From NCBI GenBank assembly GCA_037074705.1, contig CM073596.1, positions 56,696,001 to 56,760,000 of the forward strand: 64,000 bases of DNA, given 5' to 3'. The notes beneath the pieces are model-generated. The model was not told the origin of the DNA, made no database searches, and worked only from the letters and a program-made list of their open reading frames with translations. Source of the stretch: Zhengitettix transpicula (taxonomy: Eukaryota; Arthropoda; Insecta; Orthoptera; Tetrigidae). Shown here in pieces: positions 12,553 to 24,500 of this stretch. Each line of letters begins with the position of its first letter. Position 1 is the first letter of the stretch. The translations under genes were made by a program, and so were the position numbers.

Positions 12553-13020
12553 TTAAGTCCATGTGGTTAGCATACCCGAGTCCAAAAATGTGTAACGTCT
12601 ACAACGGCCCTCTTCATAATATCTGAACCAACATAATTGTGACCGCAGTTTCCAGACCGTGCACCGTGATCTGGACCTGACTTGTATTCGCGGAAGAAGA
12701 TTAGAAACACGCTTCATGTGACGAACCTGTTTGTAGCAGCAAAGCACCTTGGAGGGTTTGTCGGAAATCGTCCTTTGAGGTTGATCTTTTAGGTCAGCGG
12801 TTCTGACATTCGAGTCTTGCTCAGGGGCTGGCTGCCCTCTTCCTCCCCCACGCCCCCGCCACCCTCGTGCGCGAAATCGACAGACTCGAACGAAGCCCAC
12901 AAAGACAGAGGGTAGAAGGTAGTCTCTGTGTATGCACGTACGCCAGCCATGTCTGCCACTGACAGCTCTCTCTGTATCCATCTCCCTTGCTGCCCGAAAC
13001 AAACTTCCGCGTATCACCAA
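12553..13020 (-). other. Unassigned 155-codon open frame in a GC-richer island
   Basis: This is the longest open frame in the window outside recognisable repeats. Its predicted product is Arg-rich with a short Arg/Gly-rich tract in the middle. I see no known domain, no signal peptide and no membrane segment. An overlapping frame on the same strand runs at 12821-13078. GC-rich DNA lowers stop-codon frequency, so an open frame of this length can occur by chance. I do not claim a gene, and transcript evidence would decide it. Confidence 0.2.
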
Positions 13021-13249
13021 CTAAAAACTCTTTAGCTAGATGATTACAGTTAAGGATTTGCGAGGAAATACAGAACAAATATAAACAATATTAGGTTTGA
13101 TTGTCATCCATCAAATCCAAACCTTTATTACAATGTCAAGAATTATTCTTATTGCTACCTTTCTCTCATAATAAATCTAACTGATACTCTAAAATCTCTA
13201 TGTATGAGGAGGATATTTTACTAATTTTTTTCTTAGACAGTCGCATCAT

Positions 13250-13530
13250 TTTCTGTCCCATCCCAATGAATATTCCTATCTCATGCCGTTAGGGGTTGAA
13301 ATTAGACGCTTCCTTCATCGAGAGTGACGTGACTATCCTCAGCGATTTCTTTAACACTTATATCGGTCGTTTTGGCAATATTTCAACATTCCAAATGACG
13401 TCCAATCTATACAACTGGGGGTTGTCAATCCCCCATAGAGTTTGTTTCCGGATCGTCAAATGTGTATTAAATTTGGTTGCAATTCTTATCCAAACATCCA
13501 ATTTTATGTTGGGTATTAAAACAAGATGAG
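13250..13530 (-). mobile_element. Relic resembling a Helitron 5' region
   Basis: The segment around 13413-13520 (GTCAATCCCCCATAG, then GTGTATTAAATTTGGTTG) aligns by eye with 63815-63895 (GTCACCCCCATAG, then GTGTACCAATTTTTGTTG), which lies near the 5' end of the minus-strand Helitron there. Both contain a short CCC/GGG hairpin. Neither terminus of a Helitron is visible here. The 77-codon open frame over it is probably fortuitous. Confidence 0.4.
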
Positions 13531-13739
13531 TTTAAGCCGAAGACTGATTACGTATTTTAATAGTATAAAAATGATTTTTCCGCAGAGTGTAATTTCCTAA
13601 AAATTGAATTTCTATGTTTCGCCTTCACATAATAAATAGCAATTTTCAAAATTATTCCACTTAAAAAATTGTAAATCAGTAAGGATACACAGATTAATAG
13701 GGAGAATAAGATAATTAGTATCCATCTGAATGGAACGGT

Positions 13740-14040
13740 AAACCTAGAGGATTCGTGTTCCAGAAACGATTAAAGCACAGTGCGAGAGGTGACACGAACC
13801 GTATTAGCTTGATTTGCGAACGCGTCCAACTCGACTCGGAAATTGCTTCTGTAGCGAAGGCAGCTATAACTGTGGAGTTATAGCGGTCATATAGGCCAAG
13901 GAAGGCCTGTCTTTCGCCAATTTAGCCGTCCTCTAAGTAAATCACTCAGCCGCCGCTTAACCTGAAGGCATTTCAGCCGAATCTACGCTTCCACGTGGAC
14001 CCATTACGACACAGTCATCGTATTCAAACCCTAAACGTTA
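13740..14040. other. GC-richer island with two adjacent hairpins
   Basis: Low-copy, GC-richer DNA between AT-rich flanks. It holds a perfect 9-bp stem, GCTATAACT/AGTTATAGC (13863-13884, 4-nt loop), followed after 8 bases by a 5-bp AGGCC/GGCCT hairpin (13893-13908). It could be a structured RNA, a regulatory island or chance. No coding frame is supported. Confidence 0.3.
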
Positions 14041-15189
14041 TCTGGTTTAATATCATTAAGGAATGAAACAGACGAAAATCCTGATAGTGAGAAGAACGAG
14101 AAAAATACGCATAAGTTCCATGTTTAAATTCTATAAATTTAGCAGGTTAATGTTTCATATATGAAATTTCTAAATATAATATAATTAATATTACTTGCAA
14201 ATTATTTTAATTATTTGTACATTAATTTAAGGAAGTAAACAAGCTCGTTTTAAATTATGTAACCATAACTCAATTATTTCGTACAGACCGTAAAGTAAGG
14301 TAAATTCATTACATTTTAATGGAATTCAATTTCCGGCCCTCTGTCCAATTATACAGGAACCACGCAATTGTTACAGAGTGACTGATAAGTAAGTTGAATT
14401 TAATTTGTTTTTAATTTAATTAATATTGGGAAATTGTTGTTATTTGTATATTCTGTAACTGTTTCTACACTAACGAATATAAATTTATTTGATTTTATTT
14501 TAAACACTTTTTTTTTTGACTCTGTGTGTGAGACTTGCTCCAAATCATTATTATTAAAAAAATAGCTATAATACAGGTATTTATTTACTGCAACTCTGAG
14601 CCAGTTAAAAAACGTGCTAACAGAATCCTGATGTTAAATAAAATAGTATTGACATAATAGTGAATAAAATAAGGACCGAGAGAACTGAGGTCAAGTCCAT
14701 TGAGTAATATATTATTTAAAATGCGCATAAAAGTAATTTTCTTTCCACTAAATAACAGATAAAAATCTTATATAGCTCCATTCTATTTGTTTGTAAGATG
14801 TAATTGTAATTCAAACTGAGAGCAATTTCACTGAAAATAATGTAATAAACACTGTCTTAAGATAAACAAAAATCATTACAATTTAGTAAAAGAAATTATT
14901 ACAATACAGAAAACCACAAACATAGAAATCAGTTAATTAACGCTCTACATAAACTAATAAACAGTTCCCTAATATGCATTTTAAATCATTCCTTTATTTA
15001 AAATCATGATTTAATGTTTCCTTTTCATTTTTATGTCACTTTCTGTTATTTTTTAATTAATTTTTAAATTTTATTGTCAAGTCGATAACCGCATTATATT
15101 TATATATTAATTATGATTCCACTTTTCTTATTTTTATTTTGTTAATGATTTGGATTATTTTCGAAGCTTGCATAAGATTTGTACCGCCA
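14041..15189. other. AT-rich stretch, nothing recognised
   Basis: Very AT-rich with many short homopolymer runs. No gene, RNA or repeat family was identified. Confidence 0.55.
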
Positions 15190-15480
15190 GCGTCATTTGA
15201 ATCTTCGTGTGGTACAGGGCCTGTGGTCACAGTTTCTCCGCCTGTAAGGAAGTCAGAGGCAATCCCGGGTAATGTGCTGTCAATTTGGGAGACATTGTAC
15301 TAAGCTCCGCCAAACACAAAGCCGAAGCCAACGGGTTTCTTGCAGGCGACTCGGTTGGTGATATCCTTCGAAAAGCTTTCCTGCTGATAGGTACGGAACT
15401 TTCTATCTTTCGAAGTGAGGCAGACTTTCTACACCCGTCTCTAGAGATCTTTTCAAAATGTACCTTTCATTTCCTCAATA
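15190..15480. other. GC-richer low-copy island
   Basis: It contains a 66-codon plus-strand frame (15285-15485) without recognisable similarity. The composition differs from the flanks. Function unknown. Confidence 0.3.
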
Positions 15481-15620
15481 TGTAAGATTAATCGTGAGAG
15501 AAAAATATATTTGTGATGAATTTATCGTGGATGTTCCTTCAGAAATTTTACTGAGGAATAGCAATACTACTACCACAAACTATTCCACATGAATACGGAA
15601 AGAAGGGTCCAGGTCTTTAT

Positions 15621-15766
15621 TTTTAGAGGCTACTTGAGGACGATCTCATAGGAATGGGTATTGAAATGGGGGATGCGGAAGGGTAGAGGAAGGAAACCAA
15701 GGGTTAACCAGGGCCCTCGAGCTATGGTTTAAGGATCCTACCCGTGATGCAGGAAAAACCATAAAG
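15621..15766 (+). mobile_element. Family A fragment (left part)
   Basis: It matches the left 180 bp or so of the family A element at 10.8 kb: TTTTAGAGGCTAC, GGGTAGAGGAAGG, AGGGTTAACCAGGG, TTTAAGGATCCTACCCG and TGCAGGAAAAACC. The interior and right end are missing. Confidence 0.7.
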
Positions 15767-17104
15767 AATCTCTAATATAACAATTTATATAAATTTGTGA
15801 GGAATCTGAACAGTAAGCAGTTTTACTTCCTGTCTACAAAATATTATTATTATATACAACTGTTTTTAATGTAGTGCTTAAAGTGCAAATATAAATATTT
15901 GATATTTGTTAAATTTTCGAAGCATTTGTTCGTTACTTCATTTGCGAAAAATACAATAAAACTTTCCTAAGTTATTAACTATTCAATCATAAAAAAATTT
16001 TCACTTACTGCTTCATTTGTAAATATTTTATTATCTTCCTAAAGAAATTCAATCCTTTAACTATACGTTTTGAAAAGAAATCTAATAAAGCTCATTAATT
16101 CTATAGAATTACTGATGTTGATTCGGCACGAGAGTAATTTTTCGGATTGAATATAAATTCGCTCAATGAAAGTGAAAAATTAGTCCACGTCTCGCGAAAA
16201 GAAAGTGTGTGTGTGATCCATGGAATTAAACAGTTTATAATTGTAAGAAGTTAATGCTACCTAAAGTATAAGATGGAGAACATTTGATACATAACACGAA
16301 ATTGACGGGAACACACTTTTGATATTCTTGGAAACAAATTTCCTCGGCTTGAAAGTCAAAAACCTCCTTGCTTTTGTTAACAAGACGAAATTCACGGGGG
16401 GAGGGGGGGGGGATGATGAGCCACTCCTGCGGATTTTCGTAAGTAGGGAGGAACAACTACAGTCAACAAATCATCCGTCCCAGGAAAAGTTCCGTCTAAA
16501 TGGAAGTCAGCCTCGTGCAATGTCGGCGACGCCTCATTTCATTTGCTGATGTACCGAGGACTATTAAAAGCTGCGACACTTTGCATGTAAAGGGCGAGAG
16601 AAGATAATGTACTTGAGAGAATGCAAATCAGCGTTGTGTCGAGGAAAAGGAAGGAGTGGGTTTTAAGCCTCTTTGCAATAATGCACTAGACGAAGCTGGA
16701 GCTGCTCACAAACGGAATAAACAAAGTGACAGGGAGGGACTTCACGCCTCGATGCGATGCATATTACATCGTTCTGTCAAATATGCCTAGAGTGCCGACG
16801 TGCCTTTGAGGAAGAAAGTTCAAGGAATAAAGTATGAAGGACATAGAGAAAGAGATGCAGACCCATTGCTAAATTACGCTTTGTGCAGTCACGTCAATGT
16901 AAAAATTGTCTTCTTTTAAACAAAACTAGTTCTTGGCCACGTCATGCTCTGTGATTGTAAGAAAAAACACGGAAATTAAATCAGTCATTAATAGAAAAAA
17001 CTTAAGACTTTTTAGTCTCAAAGAATTGCGATTTTCTCTAACTTATTTTACTGCAAGGGAACTATTTAATTACCACAAGAATACATCCAATATTAGGACA
17101 GATC
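15767..17104. other. Spacer with a GC-richer island at 16380-16900
   Basis: AT-rich up to about 16370. The island that follows begins with a G-run (about 16396-16412) and continues as low-copy DNA with AT-hook-like and homeodomain-like cores. No supported exon. Short frames on both strands (16235-16549) overlap the G-run and look fortuitous. Confidence 0.4.
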
Positions 17105-17390
17105 AAAGGGGCTACCTTTGGGTATGCCTTTTCCTCTCCGTTTTTGAACTAAGGTTCCCACAAGCCGAGGCACCTCGGCATGTTTTGAGAGGTGTATGTT
17201 CCGGGGTCGCAGACCTTGGGCATACGGTAAGAGTTGTCCGCTATTCCCATTGGAATAGTCGGCCAGCTGCCTCCTAAACTGGTCGAGGCACGTAGAAGGG
17301 AATGCTGCGTCCCCACAGCAAACTCCTAAAAGGTTCTGCCTGCGAGAGATGTCCCTCGCAGGTATTGCCTGTGAGAGAATAGCCCTCTTA
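17105..17390 (-). mobile_element. Family A copy, inverted and rearranged
   Basis: The minus strand matches the family A interior from GGGGACGCAGCATTCC back to the GGTAGCCCCTTT block. It includes the conserved CTATTCC/GGAATAG hairpin in inverted form. At about 17329 the sequence switches into TAAAAGGTTCTGCCTGCGAG, which lies on the opposite strand in the complete copy. This copy has therefore been rearranged or inverted internally. Both terminal repeats are absent. Confidence 0.75.
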
Positions 17391-19477
17391 TTGCAATATT
17401 GTGCTTAATTTGAGACCATCTTAGTTTTTCCCTGAGAGAGGTTCAAAATATTTGGTTTCGCGGGAAGTTGGATGTGTAATGATTAAACAAACATTTTAAT
17501 AAAGCATACTAAAAAATTAATATATAAAGCCGTATTGATGATACCTTATGAATTTAAGAAACGTTATCAATGCCATTTCTTTCGAATATTTTTGTATTTA
17601 TTCTTAGGAACCGTGTTGTTTCTTTAAACTGCCGCGCTTTTCCTTTATATGAATGAAAATCCTTTTTTCTGCTCTCTTTTCTTTCGCATTGAAATCATTA
17701 GAACGATGCACTCATCCACTCAGTCGGTGTATATTGATTCGGCTAAATGCGGACAATTTCCGCACGAACAGACCAAGAAGCCCCTCCCCAAGAAAAGAGA
17801 AGACTTTAGGAAATAAGGAGGGATACTTTAAAGAGGCTGTCACCAAGTTTTCCATTGCGTTAATTTAATAGAGTAAATTGATTTCTGTCCTGTCAACGCT
17901 ACATCCTTTCTATCCCGGGAAGGCGGACCGAAGAGGAAGGAAGGGGGATTGGAGTTAGTAGGGAAAGGGGGGGGGAAGAAAAATTAATATATCAGCATAC
18001 GACTTTAAAACTAACTTCATCATTTTGTTCCCTTTCACAATTTCATCTAGAAAATTTACAATTCAGATGAGGCTTTAAAAAAATAAGATTGCAATTTCAG
18101 ACGCTCGCTTTTAGCGCGAGAGGACGGATTGGTGGACTTTTAGGGGTTTGGGAGGAGGTGAGGGGGCGTGGAAGGCTGGAAGCTATATGCATCATCGTCA
18201 TCGGGCTTAGCTGTAATGAACTGGATTGACGGCGCATTAAAACCGGAGACACGCCTCGCTTTACGGCCCGATATCAACTTGTGTAGACATCTTTAAAGTA
18301 TCCTCAGGAAATAGAGGAAATTAAAATATGTAAAGAGAGAAGAAGGCGAGGCACTGTCCAGAGAAGACGGAGACGGAAAACTTGCCGACAAGTGTTCTCC
18401 TTTTCCGTTCCTCGTGATTAGCAAACTTTGTGTGCAAAAGCGTTTGTTAAAGTCGGGCTAATTGTCCTTCGGGTGGAGACTGACGGACTGGAAAAGACAG
18501 AGAAAGCTTTCCTTTGTCTTGGTTCGTATCTCATCAAAGAAGATGAAAACACAATTATCTAAAATGATCATTTTAGATCTCCATGAACTTCATAAGATGA
18601 ATTTGAAATGGGAATGCTAAAACATACAACCACGTTTAATATTGAAATTACATTCACAACAATATGGAATAATTACGGATATTTCTTCGGGATTTTCTTT
18701 TTCAAGCAGTGAAGAAGAAATCATGCAAATACGGAGAAGAGATTTGGACGAAGTCATAGACTCGGATGAATTAATAAATAATTATTTATACCACAGTTTC
18801 ACATTTAATGTGCGTGGATACTGAACACGCATTTTTTATTGTTCCAAAAATTGTTTCTAATATTTCTACTACGTCATATACTCCCAATTCAGTTTACCTC
18901 GAGGATGTACCAATAAATCCCTTTCCATTACAGAAATGTATGATTTCTAACGCGAATATTATTTTTACATTTCTCAAAAAATCTTCTCCCTATCTTTCAC
19001 TATTCATGAACTATGAAAATCGAAGTAGAAACGTCCCATCAATTCTATTCAGAGGTGATGTACTCCTGGTGCCGAGCAAAAGGCTGTGTGGTGGACAACT
19101 TAAAAAAATACTTTGCACATTTGTAATTGATTCGACGATTTTTAATCCACAATTCAATTCGCCTTTCGTGTGAACTTTTCTTTTTCCGTATTCACCTTTA
19201 TGCGGGTTCGAGGTACAAGAAGCTAGAGTTAGTACGAAGGCACTCGTCAATCTTTTCATTTTTTTACAGTATATAGATGATTTAGACACTCAAATGCAGG
19301 CGAATTCGTTGGGACAGAAATAATATTTACAGAATTAAAAAAAACACATGATAAATTCTAAATCATTTACTGACACTTTATCAAATATCAAACATCTTCA
19401 CACGAAATGTTAATTTTGTATATAATTTCTTAGAAGCTCTAAACCGTTAGTGGCTTTTGTAAATAAACAATATACAA
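17391..19477. other. Spacer with a GC-richer island at 18090-18500
   Basis: A low-copy island (18090-18500) is flanked by AT-rich DNA. Frames at 18642-18824 and 18808-19173 are AT-driven and have no recognisable domain. Purine-rich tracts lie near 17925-17980. Confidence 0.4.
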
Positions 19478-19498
19478 TATATATATATATATATATAT

Positions 19499-19544
<46 letters not shown>
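19478..19544 (+). repeat. (TA)n followed by (AGAT)11 microsatellite
   Basis: A TA run (19478-19500) is followed by eleven perfect AGAT units (19501-19544). The array directly abuts the 5' end of a LINE fragment and resumes on its other side. Confidence 0.95.
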
Positions 19545-19957
19545 GCAATTACTGCGAAAATCCGAATGATGACGTGGAACATACAGTATTCCACTGTGAC
19601 GCATGGAGTATACAACGAGACAAATTAAATTCCTATCTCAAGGAAAAAATAATACCAGAAAACCTGGGTAAACTCCTTCTAAAATCGGAGGACTGTTGGA
19701 AAAGTATAGAAAATTACGCAAAGGAAATAATGGACGCTAAGGCAAATCTTAGGAGAGGTTAATATTACATTAATAATCGGAGAACATAGTGCGAAAAAGA
19801 CACCACCCTGAAGTAATACGCAAGTAGTTCCAGGGTGGATAAATGTCAGGAGCAAAGGGTTTGTGGTTTTAGCCGGTAAAAATCCGGCACTGTTGAGGAG
19901 TGCGCACCCTCCTCCTCGTCTTTCGGAGATTTCCACAGTATCCCTCGGGAAAAAAAA
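19545..19957 (+). mobile_element. 5'-truncated R1-clade LINE in a GATA microsatellite
   Basis: The fragment begins inside the C-terminal zinc-finger region of an R1-type polymerase and has a 3' UTR of about 190 bp containing GGTTTGTGGTTTTAGCCGG, a block typical of R1-clade 3' ends. It ends in an A8 tail (19950-19957). GATA repeats flank both sides: eleven units upstream and four downstream (19958-19973). R1-clade lineages such as Waldo and Mino are known to target simple repeats, so insertion into GATA repeats is plausible. The 5' truncation is the usual result of incomplete reverse transcription. Confidence 0.8.
19547..19762 (+). pseudogene. C-terminal end of an R1-type LINE polymerase (truncated)
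   Basis: The 71-codon remnant reads in one frame to a TAA at 19760-19762. Its start carries a Cys, then Asp-Asp-Val-Glu-His and a Cys-Asp-Ala-Trp block. This is the C-x-EH-x-C-x-W zinc-finger pattern that follows the reverse transcriptase domain in R1-like ORF2. The rest is a charged helical tail. All catalytic domains (endonuclease and RT) are missing, so it cannot act by itself. The surviving frame has no stop or frameshift, which suggests a fairly young insertion. Confidence 0.75.
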
Positions 19958-19973
19958 GATAGATAGATAGATA
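19958..19973 (+). repeat. (GATA)4 flanking the LINE 3' end
   Basis: Four GATA units directly follow the A-tail. They are the distal part of the target microsatellite or a target-site duplication. Confidence 0.9.
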
Positions 19974-20079
19974 TTTATGGAAACTACATCGCAGACTATC
20001 GGACCGATTCATTGTAAAGTGTAATAATAGACATTCAAGTTTGTGTATGTCTGTGTTCTTTCATAATTGAAAAGCTATA

Positions 20080-20720
20080 TTAACCACTAATTGGGTTTAC
20101 AACTGACCAGTGTTACTGTATTAGGATGTCTGTGGCATATATCTTCAGGCTTACTTCTCGCGGCGTCCTCGTGACACCATTTCATACCTCCGTAAAATCG
20201 TCGCGTATAACCGTCGGAGTGCCCTAGTCTAGAACCCTGAGGATCTTGCTCTTCGTAGCAACCAGAGATAATTAGATGGCGTCTAACGGACCGATGCAAG
20301 GCGTCCCGACGTCGAAATTTCCTAATCCACGCAGCAGGCGGCCATTTCCTCCAAGCCGGCAAATTGTTTCCGGGACCAGGTGAGGTGGATGGGGAAATTG
20401 GGCCCGCATGCCTTCTAATTTCCATTTTAATAGGTTATCGCTGACCCATTCCTATCCAAAACCCACTCCCCTCCTTCCCTTGGATGGGGCAGGCGGCAAA
20501 AAAGCTCGGCGCGTCACGACGCTTCACATCGAGCAACCAGAGCCGGTGATAAAAACCACACCATCACCTGGCTAAATATAAAAACAGCCACCCATTTTGC
20601 CGGGTTATTACGCCATTTTCATTTGACAAGCGAAGGACGCTAATAAGCGTAACAGGGAAGCTGAACAAACCGTATAGTGAAGGCCTACGGCGACATTCGA
20701 GGTCTGTCGTAGTAGAAACA
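20080..20720. other. GC-richer low-copy island
   Basis: It is long for this window. A 112-codon minus-strand frame (20087-20425) crosses it, rich in Arg, His and Pro and without a known domain. TAAT cores lie near 20266, 20370 and 20430. Whether it is regulatory or an unrecognised exon cannot be told from sequence alone. Confidence 0.3.
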
Positions 20721-21183
20721 AATGTCGGCATGAAACACTTGTTATTGCACAGGTTCCTTTTGCAAATAAATCACAAGCTCTAAAAATTCCAACAGTGCCA
20801 ATGCAAATCTAAGAATTTTAGAATACATTTTCATGATCAAATATAACTAAGATTACTTAGGACACCCAACAGAAGTATAAATAAATAATATATTACAGGT
20901 TTTTATGCTTCTAAGTTATATTACAATATCCCCATAATCTCTGTGCACTTCCCTCGTGTTCACGTCTCTATAATAATTCAGTGTTTCTCGTTCGAGGCAA
21001 GAGGATACGTCATAAATGAAATTGCCTATACAGTTACTCAAAACTATGGTATGCTACCTTCAACACAAATTGTACAATATAACTAATGTTACTAATAATA
21101 CAGTACCGAACAAAATAAATGTGGAAATACACACAAAAAATTACAGAGTAACAAATTATTTATAATTGACACTCCAATCAGTT
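20721..21183. other. AT-rich spacer, nothing recognised
   Basis: No gene, structured RNA or repeat family was identified. Confidence 0.5.
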
Positions 21184-21531
21184 CAATAAAAATATATTAT
21201 CACGACGTTCAGTTACTAATTTTGGACTTTTCAGGTTTACGTAAATTATTTTAAAAAGAGACATATTAGACCTTAATTATTAAATAAAAAGCAACAGTCA
21301 GGGAAGTCTTCAATATTTACTCAAAATTTAATTATATTTTTTTTATAAATGTTGGAATATATTAATCCAAGATTGTGTACACAAATAATTCATGTAACTC
21401 CACTTCAATGAAGAAATTTTCGTTCTTAAATCAATAATTAAAAACTCATATCTTTAATTTTTTTTAACAATTAAAGTACAATTGATAAAGTTCCAAATTA
21501 CGGATGAAACGTCGTGATTTTTTTTATTGTA
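21184..21531. mobile_element. Imperfect fold-back element I
   Basis: The left arm (21184-21228: CAATAAAAA, ATCACGACGTT, CTAATTTTGGAC) pairs with the right arm (about 21490-21531, containing GAAACGTCGTGA) over about 45 bp with gaps. The interior is AT-rich and non-coding. The GAAACGTCG string links it to the other fold-backs of the window. Confidence 0.5.
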
Positions 21532-24500
21532 AACTTGTTTCATCAATTATAAAAAAAATTCTTATTAATGGTCAGTTTATTTATTTATAATAATGATAAT
21601 TATGCCGAATAGTATTAATAACCTTATAAGAATTCATATAATTTTATTGCTTTAAATGAGCCAATAATTTATGGCTGGTGATAATGTAGAGTAATTATGG
21701 GAATTGCTGGTCCAGTGAGAAGGAGGTGAACATACGTTGAGGTGGCCGAAAGCCAACCGCAAAACCAGCACGGGAAAGGGGATGTGGGAGGGGGGGGGGA
21801 GTAACAGGTGTCTCACATACCTTGGCTTCCCTCTCTAGCTCGCCCAAATTACTCCGTCTGTTTCAATGATCATAATGTTCGCTATTTCAAGCACGTACTT
21901 GCAGTTATGTTCGTTCGATATCGAGCGCATCTATCGCAGATCGTCGTCATTGTTACCACGGCCATTAATGCAACGCTACTGTTATCATTGGCCCAACCTG
22001 GCTTCAATACTGAAGGCCCGTAGTTAAATACTCGTCAGGGCATCATTAAACTAGGACAGGTATTCAGAACTCGAAGGGTGGTATAGTTAAAAATATACCA
22101 ATAATTAGGAATTTTTAAATTATTTCTTCCTAAAATAATTTAGTCTTTAATGGAATAGAAATAAAATTTTAAGAAACATATATATATATTTCTATTTTTA
22201 GATTTGATTAGATTTATTAGTTCCATTTCCTCATTTTTATGATTATATACATATATACTTATTAAACGATAAATATATAAATAGCATGAATACTATTACG
22301 GACTGAATGCAGTTATTGTTAGTCCTTTCCATCTTCAGAGAAGATGCAAGTGGAAGAAATAAATTTTCAGGAATGAACAAAAATCCATAATCCATTACTT
22401 ACTGATTAGTTTCTAAATTCTTCTGCAATGTTACCATCCACTTCTACCCTTTACACAATTAAAAAATCCGGGACACACTACCCAGCGGCATTTAAATTCA
22501 AATCTAATCTTAGAATAGTATATTCCTTCAAATGTTTTCGACTTCAGAAAATTTCAGGAACATTCCTTTAAATTTTTAGTAGTATAAAAACTTATCTATG
22601 ATATCTGATTACAGAAATATTTAAAATATGATAAGGAGAAGAAACGTACAAACCTTGTAAACTTAAAGGGTTTGAGGGTTGATCTGTGATTAATGGACGT
22701 GCAAACAATCTGACTGTAGAAACTTGGGACATCAACCAAAATAGGTTTTAACAACGTTAGCTCAGCTTTATTAGAGTGGTCAATGAGTGGCATAGTCCAA
22801 AAAATGTCATATATGTAAAAATTGATGATTGACTACCCAATATTTGGCTAGAAAGACCTTTTACCATTAGATGTGTAAAATATACGTTAGTTACGTCGAT
22901 ACCTTAAGAATGTAACTGTTGAGCGGATAGACTTAAGAAATATTATTGCAATGCTTCACCTCTGAGAAAACAGAAAATAGAAATACATAATGAGATAGAG
23001 AAATGCCAGATGTTAATTGCTGTCGAAATTGTTTCTTTCGGCCATCCGAAAACTCTTAAACGAATTTCTGCAAAATTTAATATCCTTACCGCTGAAAGAA
23101 AGGAAAAGATACCCGCGGGCCGGATTTCTCTGGATCTCATTACCAGAACTGTCCTTTGCAAAAAAATTTCTCAGCCTCCTTCCCCCTCCTCCATGTTTTT
23201 ATTGTTATTTTTATAATAATAACGGCAACACAATATCCCCCGTCTCTCTCTCTCTCTTCGTCGTCTTTGTATTACGCAAATGAAACGCAGCCTCTTAAGA
23301 GGAAAATTTAATTATTTTACGCGTGTCTTTTTTCGTCGGTCGGTCATGTCTTTGAACAAAAAGGAAAGTATAAGGTTAAATATCAATTATATTGGAAGAT
23401 GTGTTGTAATTGTGTTTTTAAATGTTTGTATTTTATTTTTCTCAAATATTTATCTTTTCTTAACTTTACCAAAAATAATTGGATTAATCTGTTCATTTTA
23501 ATTAATTAAATTTTCTCATGTCTTTCTTTAAATATTTCATTATTTTCTTATGTACCAAGTATGTTCACATCCTAATTGGGCCAATAAAATAAACAAAAAA
23601 TTGAATGCCGAATGTAAGACTGAAATAGAATTGACACACGACCACGTATCACTCCTAAATCCTGAAAGTGTCGTGTCGCGGTCGCATGAAGAATAAAGGA
23701 AAGGAAGTCAAACCAAAACTGGCTGAGTAATTGGCAAAAAGAATATATAATTATTATATTTGTATTCCATACCACAGAAATAAAAGACCGTATGCATGAT
23801 GGTTCGAAGAAGATTCTAACTTAGAACCTATGTTATGAATGTACCAAAATATAATAGTTATTTACAGTTACTGAAATAAGTGAAAAAATAATTATACATT
23901 TTATGTACAGAAATAGACACATTAAGAAAAATGAGAATTAGGAATATAAATTCTCGTATTTACTTTGCGGTAATCTGAAAGATCATTCTGGAGGACAAAT
24001 GGAAATACACTGAAGTTTCATGTATGACATTTACGGAAACATTAATAATAGTCGAAAGCAGACTAATGTGTGATGGTGATAAATGTATCGACACTATATA
24101 CATACGCTATAAATACAAGTAGGTTTTGATTTTTGTAGAAATAGCTGGAATTGAACGCCGCTGATCACTGCTGATGTGTACTTGTCTCGACATCGTGAGA
24201 CGAGAGGACATGGCCCACAGAGTCGAGGATGGACTAATTACGGGAAAGCCGCTCTTTGATGTGGCTCAGCGGTTGGGGGTGTGGGGACAATCGACGCGAA
24301 AACATCTGCATTTAAACCAGACTCCGCAAACTTGGCCTCTTTATCTCCTTATTCGTTACGCCACGATGGATTTCAAGGCGGTAAACTTGTCACGCAGTTC
24401 ACACATCACCAGATCTGTTTGTTTCCGCTCCTGTTTGCCTGTTTGTTTGTGTTCACGTAAACGAAATTCTCTCGGGCAGACTAAGACTTTGAATAACTAA

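Noticed and set aside
20087..20425. 112-codon minus-strand frame
   Set aside because: Composition-driven, with no domain or splice context that supports a gene.
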